Below, piece by piece: positions 62,095 to 64,000 of a DNA stretch of 64,000 bases (the stretch's first letter is position 1; the number at the start of each line of letters is the position of its first letter). The DNA is from Actinomadura sp. DC4 (GTDB lineage: Bacteria; Actinomycetota; Actinomycetes; Streptosporangiales; Streptosporangiaceae): positions 1-64,000 of the forward strand of contig NZ_JAUEQY010000027.1 in assembly GCF_030406325.1 (NCBI RefSeq), given 5' to 3'. A program made the position numbers and the translations under genes. The notes beneath the pieces were generated by a model, which was not told the origin of the DNA, did not search any database, and saw nothing but the letters and a program-made list of their open reading frames with translations.

Positions 62095-62640
62095 ATGACC
62101 ACGCAAGAACACGCCGGTCGTTTCATTCTCAAGGTGACCGGCCTGGCGCTGGGCACCCTTCTCGCCGCCGCCGCACCCCTGGCCCTGATCAACACCGCCC
62201 ACGCCGCCGGACCGGCCATGTGCCTGGACGTCGGTCACGGCCGCACGAACGGTGAGCCGGCCAAGATCTGGCAGTGCGCGACCGCCGGGCATCCCAATCA
62301 GACGTTCGTGATCGACCGGGGCGCGATCAAGGTCGCCGAAACCGTCGGCACTCACAGAGAGATGTGCCTGGACGTCGGTCACGCCCGCGCCAACGGTGAG
62401 CGGGCCAAGATCTGGCAGTGCGCCACGGCCGGGCATCCCAATCAGACGTTCGTCATCGACCGGGGCGCGATCAAGGTCGCCGAAACCGTCGGCACTCACA
62501 GAGAGATGTGCCTGGACGTCGGCCACCGTCGCGCCAACGGCGAGCCGGCCAAGATCTGGCAGTGCGCGACCGCCGGGCATCCCAATCAGACGTTCGTCAT
62601 CGACCGAGGCGCGATCAAGGTCGCCGACACCCTGGCTTGA
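62095..62640 (+). CDS. Secreted protein of three near-identical ricin-like repeats
   Basis: A 181-residue protein. Signal peptide about 1-40 (VTGLALGTLLAAAAPLALIN, then A-H-A). The rest is three 48-residue units, each starting MCLDVGH and containing KIWQCATAGHPNQTFVID. The pattern resembles a ricin-type beta-trefoil, where three subdomains form a carbohydrate-binding fold (W-Q-C and N-Q-x-F are typical). The units begin at 62218, 62362 and 62506. ATG 62095 is preferred to 62089 because GGAG lies 6 nt upstream. No catalytic domain is attached. Confidence 0.8.
   Translation: MTTQEHAGRFILKVTGLALGTLLAAAAPLALINTAHAAGPAMCLDVGHGRTNGEPAKIWQCATAGHPNQTFVIDRGAIKVAETVGTHREMCLDVGHARANGERAKIWQCATAGHPNQTFVIDRGAIKVAETVGTHREMCLDVGHRRANGEPAKIWQCATAGHPNQTFVIDRGAIKVADTLA
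62218..62640 (+). repeat. Three tandem 144-nt direct repeats
   Basis: Units start at 62218, 62362 and 62506 and are nearly identical in DNA as well as protein. This indicates recent duplication or gene conversion rather than old divergence. Confidence 0.9.
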
Positions 62641-62695
62641 CCGGTCTCTCGTCTCTGTCGATCCCGCCTGGGACGGAGCGGTGACCGGAGACACC

Positions 62696-62732
62696 GCCGA
62701 TGCCCGGTAGCCGTCGGTTGCCGGGCATCGGC
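62696..62732. terminator. Bidirectional terminator
   Basis: GCCGATGCCCGG (62696-62707) pairs perfectly with CCGGGCATCGGC (62721-62732) between convergent genes. Confidence 0.7.
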
Positions 62733-62773
62733 GCCTCCCCCATCATCGACATGGAGCCCTGTCCCTGCCCTGG

Positions 62774-63553
62774 TCATCTCCGGCGTCCGACGGTCAGGTA
62801 GCCGACGAAGGTCGCGGTCAGGCGGGGGTGGCCGAGGGACTCCAGCCGGTGCCGTACGCGGGTGAGGAACTCGGTTCGCCGCTCCTCACCGAGCGCCTGG
62901 GTGCCCGACTGCGTCGCCAGGTTGGTGAGGTAGTCATCGGCGCTGTAGGGCACCTGAAAGGGGTAGCGCAGGCTCGCCACCTCCTCGAAGAGGCCCCCGG
63001 CCTCGGGCGGGAAGTGCCACGGGCCGATCCCCTCGGGAGGAGGCGGCGGGTCGCCCTCGAACCCCACGGCCCGGTAGTCCTCCTGCACGTCCGTCCAGAA
63101 GGGTTCGGCGCCGGCGGGGCGTGCCCAGAAGCAGCCGGCCACGGCCATGGCGCCCCCGGGCCGCAGCAGCTCGGCGGGCCGGGAGTAACGGAGCCGCGGG
63201 TCGACCCAGTGCAGGGAGTTGACCGCCACCACCGCGGCGGCCGGCGTGTCCGGCGGTGACCAGTCCTCGAACGCGCAGGTCACCACCTCGGCGGCGGGGA
63301 ACGCGGCCAGCCGTTCGCGGGCGATCGCCGCCAGGCCGGCGCCCAGCTCGACGGCGGTCACGGCCAGCCCGCGCTCGGCGAGCGGCACGGTCGCCTGCCC
63401 GGTACCGCAGCCGATCTCGATCACCCGGTCACCCGCCCGGAGCCCGGCCCGCTCGACCAGGTCGTCGAACAGAGAGGGCGGGCAGACCGGCCTGGTGCGC
63501 TCGTAGTCCTCCGCCGCCGTGTCGAACCCCGCGCGCAGGATCTCGCGTTTCAC
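62774..63553 (-). CDS. Class I SAM-dependent methyltransferase
   Basis: A 259-residue protein. SAM motif I is VIEIGCGTGQATVPLAERG (about 44-62), then TAVELGAG and VVAVNSLHWVD. N-terminal FDTAAEDYERTRPVCPPSLF is typical of small-molecule methyltransferases in actinomycetes. The substrate cannot be deduced. It is monocistronic; the upstream stretch 63554-63704 is AT-rich. Confidence 0.85.
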   Translation of the reverse strand: MKREILRAGFDTAAEDYERTRPVCPPSLFDDLVERAGLRAGDRVIEIGCGTGQATVPLAERGLAVTAVELGAGLAAIARERLAAFPAAEVVTCAFEDWSPPDTPAAAVVAVNSLHWVDPRLRYSRPAELLRPGGAMAVAGCFWARPAGAEPFWTDVQEDYRAVGFEGDPPPPPEGIGPWHFPPEAGGLFEEVASLRYPFQVPYSADDYLTNLATQSGTQALGEERRTEFLTRVRHRLESLGHPRLTATFVGYLTVGRRR

Positions 63554-63704
63554 ATGTCTCCATTTCCCTATAAAAACGCTATTTCCGATATGCCTAGTCG
63601 GAAATTGCCCATTTCAGCGAGCCTTCATATTCGAGGCGGCTTGAACAAGAGATTCTTCGTAAATTCTCATCCAAGTTTCAGGTCCGATCCTTAACGTAGA
63701 GCAA

Positions 63705-64000
63705 ATGAATGCGCCGGAACGTCCCATCTTCGTGGTCGGCTGTCCTCGGTCTGGTACGACCATGCTGCAGCTCATGCTGCACGCCCACCCGAGGATCGCG
63801 ATTCCGCCCGAAACGCGCTTTCTCATGGCCGCGTACGACGCCCGGTGCGACTTCGGCGATCTCGCCGAGGAGGCCAACCGCCTGGCGCTCGCCCGCTGGA
63901 TCGTCGACCGGAAGAAGACGCGCTTCGGCGACCTCGGGCTCGACGGTGAAAAGGTGGTCCAGGAGATCGTCGCCGGGCCGCCGACACTCGGCTCGGCCCT
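63705..64000 (+). CDS. Sulfotransferase family protein, N-terminal part (runs off window)
   Basis: About 98 residues from ATG 63705. The PAPS-binding loop FVVGCPRSGTTMLQLMLHAH starts near residue 9, followed by HPRIAIPPETRFL, as in actinobacterial Sulfotransfer proteins. The frame is open at the right edge. It uses PAPS to sulfate an unknown acceptor. No good ribosome site is seen, so the start is approximate. Confidence 0.83.
   Translation, partial: MNAPERPIFVVGCPRSGTTMLQLMLHAHPRIAIPPETRFLMAAYDARCDFGDLAEEANRLALARWIVDRKKTRFGDLGLDGEKVVQEIVAGPPTLGSA

Overview
The window is high-GC DNA (GTG and even TTG starts, dense ATGA/GTGA gene overlaps) from an actinomycete. Two lsr2 genes, GAF-ANTAR regulators, an XRE regulator of the DUF5753 type, CdaR/PucR-type regulators and a complete mce operon point to a soil actinomycete with streptomycete- or Streptosporangiales-like gene content. 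The exact genus cannot be told from the sequence alone.

Layout. 0-7 kb: the tail of an IS630-type transposase, a two-gene ABC exporter, a two-component system whose kinase is frameshifted, an ECF-type sigma factor with a membrane partner, and a larger membrane protein with a sigma-region-4-like N terminus. 7.2-17.9 kb: a biosynthetic cluster in two divergent operons. The left operon encodes a sugar-phosphate cyclase, a kinase/TIM-barrel fusion, a GlgC-like nucleotidyltransferase and a GMC oxidoreductase. The right operon encodes an RmlD-like reductase, a GT20 (trehalose-phosphate-synthase-like) transferase, a class III aminotransferase and an alcohol dehydrogenase. A HAD phosphatase lies just beyond. 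This gene set parallels the core of validamycin/salbostatin-type C7-aminocyclitol pseudo-oligosaccharide pathways: cyclase, kinase, nucleotidyltransferase, aminotransferase, dehydrogenase, OtsA-like pseudoglycosyltransferase and phosphatase. The extra oxidoreductases and the kinase fusion suggest a different product. The shared promoter region holds two tandem dyads 20 bp apart.

19-24.9 kb: three consecutive GAF-ANTAR proteins, a STAS protein, a small unknown protein, tandem lsr2 genes, a 1-kb gene-poor stretch with strong hairpins, and a secreted NlpC/P60-like protein. 25-39.2 kb: a long minus-strand operon for an Mce lipid importer (ATPase, two YrbE permeases, MceA-F, four Mce-associated proteins) followed by a beta-helix-like membrane protein. 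39.5-43 kb: three secreted proteins of unknown role. Their upstream regions and that of the mce operon share a 12-bp motif, TAC(T/C)(G/T)GCGnGTA, suggesting one regulon.

43.5-51.6 kb: two paralogous CdaR-like regulators, a secreted/anchored Pro-rich protein, pyruvate carboxylase and a DUF1345 membrane protein. 51.6-61.3 kb: envelope-glycan genes (SQD1-like epimerase, GtrA, GT-C transferase, GT2 transferase, NAD epimerase, acyltransferase), a cNMP-binding/cyclase-like membrane protein, a candidate small RNA with its own promoter and terminator, an XRE regulator and a GlsB-like protein. 61.3-64 kb: an isoprenylcysteine-methyltransferase-like protein facing a secreted protein made of three near-identical 48-residue ricin-like repeats across a dyad-rich promoter, a SAM methyltransferase, and the start of a sulfotransferase cut by the window end.
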